Origin: Prochilodus magdalenae
Lineage: Eukaryota; Chordata; Actinopteri; Characiformes; Prochilodontidae
NCBI GenBank assembly: GCA_024036415.1
Contig: JAMWET010006979.1
Location: 124,001-188,000 of the forward strand
Length of the DNA: 64,000 bases
Direction: 5' to 3'
How positions within the stretch are numbered: the stretch's first letter is position 1; every line of letters starts with the position of its first letter. Shown piece after piece: positions 60,111 through 64,000 of this stretch. The notes beneath the pieces are model-generated. The model saw only the letters and a program-made list of their open reading frames with translations. It ran no database searches and was not told the DNA's origin. Made by a program: the position numbers and the translations under genes.

Positions 60111-63100
60111 CAAAACCCCAAAGTCTGACTTCCAAACTAGTCACATGTGACCTGGTGGACACGGCACCTGTGCTTCCATATGAGGCTGGATCTGCTACAT
60201 TCAGCGGCCTGGTGCCTGGGGACGGTGATTAATTGGAGTAATTATGTTGAGTGAGGAGTCGTCTCTCCCTTTTATTGATCATCAGCCATTTCAGGGATTG
60301 AGGGATTCACAAATGTGTGTGCGCAGCAGACAGCAGGGTCATTACGGCGAACTTCTCCCGTTGCGCTACTCAGGCAGAGAAAAATTTCACTCTCCATTCA
60401 TCCACACTGTCACACACTAAGAGAGCATGCAAGGCTACTGGAGAAACAGCAAAAAGGCTGGAACGTTTTTGGTGAATACTAGCCAGAGAACTGACTTGCA
60501 GGGCTACTAAATACAGGTAGGATTATGCAGTTACTGTGTAGCGCACAAGTGTGTAATGTTGCAAATATCACTGTAAATCACAACTCTAGTCTACTCTAGC
60601 ACACTACACTCTTAAATATGCAAAGGTTTGGGTGCCTCGGGTCAAATGGTTTAAAAATAAATAAAATAAAAATAAGTTACACCCTCTACTGCAAACACGG
60701 CTCAATACACAATTACTGCTTATTTAAATCACAAACTGCGATCTCTGAAAAACTTTTAACGCCATTTTTTATGTTTGATGATTTGCCTTTGCCATTAAAA
60801 TACTTTCTATGCATAGTTTGATCATCACCTGGATCAGTGGGGTTACAGCAACAGAAACAGTGAGCAGTCCAGCCTTCAGTCCTGATGTGGAGGCTATAGA
60901 AGCTGGATTGGCGGTCTATGGAGCTTATTAAAACCACACCCTCCTGAAAAATGTTTAAAGGTGGTAACAAGTTTTGAATAGTCTCGACATTTTCAAAAGA
61001 AATTTCCACTTTCATTTTTCAATTAGGTAAAAAGCCTGTGAGCCTGTAAAGCCTAAAATAATAATTAAGGGTTTAAATGAACTGTTTTTGAATCATGGCA
61101 GCCTTCTAAGTAGTGCAATATAGGTGTTGGCAAATCCATGGCCAGGACTGTATGGCTTTGTTCAGAATGCCAACCCAATTCCAGTTTTTGCCTTACCCAA
61201 ACTGAGTCTTGATGGACGTGCTGGGATTCATGAAGAGAACCAAAGAGTTGCGAACCGTGACCTGACAGAACGATTGTTTGGAGTGTGAAATGATCTTCGT
61301 CTCTCCTGATTCCACCCAATAATGTCACACCATCAGCTTGGCTATGAAGTTACTGATGCCTACATCACTACCCCAGCAACTCATGCAGAAAGACTGGTGA
61401 TGTCTGGACACACAAATCTATTCCAATTCCTTTTAAATACCAGTGCAGAGAGTTGACTCCGAAGAGCTGATCTAAAAAAACAAAGACGATTTGCCTACAG
61501 TGTAAAAAAAGCCTAGGAGAGCACAATTGCACTGCTCCCAGTCTTAAGGCTACCACCAGCTCATTTACTGTTGAGATGGTGTTTGTTGAGAAATGGGAAG
61601 TCTTGGGTTTGAGGCACACATTGTGTTTAGAATTTTGTTCAAAAAGCTCAATTTTTGTCATTTGACCAGTAAATCTGATCCCACTTTTGTTTGTTTTTGG
61701 TCAAATTCCACACATTTTGATTTGGTTTATCTTGATTTTTTTTTTCTAGTCTGACTCCTATATACGCCCGCATAGGCCAGCTGAAACAGAGCTCTTTATA
61801 CTGTTGAATGCTGCACTTTCATTTCAAACACCTGGATATTATTTTGTAGCCTTTTCCATGCATGTCTGTAACTGTATCTCTAACTTCTTTAGAAAACGTT
61901 TTGGTCTTAAATATCCTTCAGGTGCATTTCTTGGTTTTTCTCAGTCTTCATGTCTGATCAATGGTGCTTGAGTTAAGGGGGTCTTTTATTCAGAAAAAAA
62001 TGAGTTCTTTAATCATTCACTCATAGATTGTAAGCTAATTGTATCCTCATTAGGGAAATAAATTTCATCAGTGTAAATTTGCAGCTTCCACAGAGTTGAA
62101 TACTCAGGCAAACAGGATTGTTCAATTAGCAATTTTTTTTTGTCATGAAACCCATATAACTTTAAAATAATTATTTTTATGGTCAGTCTTTTGCTATAAC
62201 ATATAATAACTCCAAATGGCATTCCAGACAAATCTGACAACTCTTGCAAGGCAACAAAAAACAAATAGTTTTAAGGCCACAGCTCCAAAAGAGCATGTTT
62301 AAACTCTAAAGAATAAAGAGAGATAAAGAGAGATTGGAAATTGGTTACGTAAAAATTCATTTAATTGTGGAGAATTTAAAACATTAAACAAAAAAATTGT
62401 GATATTTGTACACTTTTTGTTTTTGAAAGCATTTGAATGAGTGTCCAGCCCCTCAAAAACATCCTAATCTACGCAAATAGTCAACTAGAAGCCGGGGCTA
62501 TCCAGGACAAAGAGACAAGCTTGCTGCCTGGAGCTGAACACGGCCTCAAGACAGCACTGTGCAAGTACTCCAGAAAAAAAGCTCTCCTCACCTCGCAACC
62601 TTGCAGTACCTTTTAAGAACAACCTGCCATTGATTATTGCTGAGTACACTTGTTGCTGAGCACCATAGAGGCCTTTACATGCAGGTGGTAGATTATCTAG
62701 GATCCTACAATGTTAGGGCTGGATAATATATCACTTAATCACAATACTGGGTATAGCAGAAGGATGCAATATGGAAACGTACATCTGATGTGAAGTCATG
62801 TGCATATTACGTAATCGCTGGTGTCACCATCATTTCTTCATTTATAACTACAGTTTGTAATGTGATGGGAGCTGGCTGGGGCCGCTGTGGTATACTGCCA
62901 AACCTTTACATTGCTTTATTACCTCAGTGGTAAAAAAGTTTGATGCTTAACTCACAACATTTCTTCTACACTGGTAAGCACTGAAGAGGGAGGAGAATGG
63001 ACTGTGTTGTTTCCTTGTTTCTTACAATGGGTGTAGACATTACAATTTTATAATGAATATTGGCCCCCATTTGTTTAGATGAATTTAACAACTTTAAGTC

Positions 63101-64000
63101 TAACTTTAAGTGTCTAAGCCAGGCTTGTAAACTCATGTCATTCCAGTATAAAGGTAAACAACAGAAAAACCATGAACAACTCATGCATCCATATGCTTTC
63201 CATGCAGGAAAAGAGTAAGACTGGATCTGATCTGCTTATACTGCTTATATAGTTGTAGTGAAATGTGCAAACAGAATCCAGCCAAAATGTGTCCAGATAA
63301 GATCCAAAGACAAAACACATTAGTGTTGTAGAACAGGCTCTTTGAGACCTCTAATCAATTACTGTGTGTGTTTTGGCATCTTGACCAATCACAGTATTGC
63401 AATACCTGTACTCTATCCATATCATGCTGCCCTACACTGCACAAAATATTACTGAACTACACGCGCATAATCAATAACACAAGCTCTTCAAAATAAAGCC
63501 CTAAGAACATCACAGTATCAAACCACAGTCTACTCATTATACATGTGAAGGATTTCAAAGTGACACAGGACAACACATTCCTCAGTAGGCGCTGGGCTTC
63601 CTCTCAGCTAAACCTTTTTATCACATATGAGAAGCAGAGCAGAGGGAGAAGTAGGCCACAGAAACAGAAGGTGGAGAAGCGAAGCAAGTGGAGAGGAGAA
63701 AGAGAGGGAGGGGCTCTGAGGTTAGCAGAGATAGTGTCAGGAAAGAAGGACAGCCGTCAGTGGCCATCTTCTCATCCTAAGAAAAATATGTATGGCTAAT
63801 CGACTGTGAGATTACGTGTCTCATTAATGTGTTTCCCATAGAAGAACATTTCGACTGATGGTTCTTTAAAGAACATGTTTATACAATTAATGAAACAACT
63901 GTGAAGAACATCAAAGGCTTTACATCAGAAGCATTACATCAGTTAAAGAGAACCTTCTGTAGTGAGTTTTTTGTATTTTCAGGGGGGAAATCAAACAACT
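60111..64000. other. 5' flanking DNA; possible conserved block at 60190-60370
   Basis: The 60190-60370 block has mixed composition and two TAAT-core sites (gattaattggagtaatta), suggestive of a regulatory element. Frames at 61065-61661 on the minus strand were not recognised. Purine-rich at 63630-63720. No exon supported. Confidence 0.35.

Noticed and set aside
61065..61661. Two minus-strand frames of 87 and 97 codons
   Set aside because: No similarity I can recognise in either strand; may be an old repeat but unsupported.
1..64000. CRISPR arrays, operons, phage or bacterial islands
   Set aside because: Spliced exons, pol III SINE, L2 and Tc1 elements show vertebrate nuclear DNA; no regularly spaced repeat-spacer arrays exist.

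Overview
This is a window of vertebrate nuclear DNA from a ray-finned fish. It is AT-rich, about 95% non-coding, and full of microsatellites, Tc1/mariner relics and an L2-type LINE tail. A teleost, probably an otophysan (characin, catfish or electric-fish group), is suggested by a palindromic MITE-like repeat that I recall from those fishes. That placement is from memory, not from a search.

The one host gene I can support lies on the minus strand: the 5' part of a tensin gene, most likely tns1 in its C1-domain isoform. Two exons (13954-14068 and 5047-5084) together encode a tensin-type C1 zinc finger with exact splice sites and compatible phases. A first coding exon (51663-51758) has a strong Kozak start, an in-frame upstream stop, a consensus donor and a CpG-enriched 5' flank. 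A second possible first exon (39785-39865) ends in the same phase and could be an alternative promoter. The rest of the gene would continue to the left of the window; I found no further exon in the leftmost 5 kb.

Layout from left to right. 1-5 kb: a tRNA-derived SINE, a chimeric pair of Tc1 elements, a possible solo LTR. 5-14 kb: the intron between the two C1 exons, with a LINE fragment, a broken palindromic MITE and an L2 3' end followed by telomere-like repeats. 14-51.7 kb: a very large first intron with Tc1 relics (15.6, 18.0, 26.2, 31.3, 34.8 and 36.6-39.0 kb), a perfect 124-bp palindrome at 21.2 kb, a duplicated GT-rich unit at 28.4-28.8 kb and a LINE fragment at 44 kb. 51.7-53.6 kb: the likely promoter, followed by a 1.4-kb polypurine domain. 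54-64 kb: 5' flanking DNA with three more Tc1 relics and one possible conserved regulatory block.

No rRNA gene, CRISPR array, operon or bacterial-type gene is present. Most long open frames are low-complexity sequence or transposon relics. No new multi-gene system was found. The most useful results are the unannotated short tensin exons, the candidate alternative promoter and a few unusual DNA structures.
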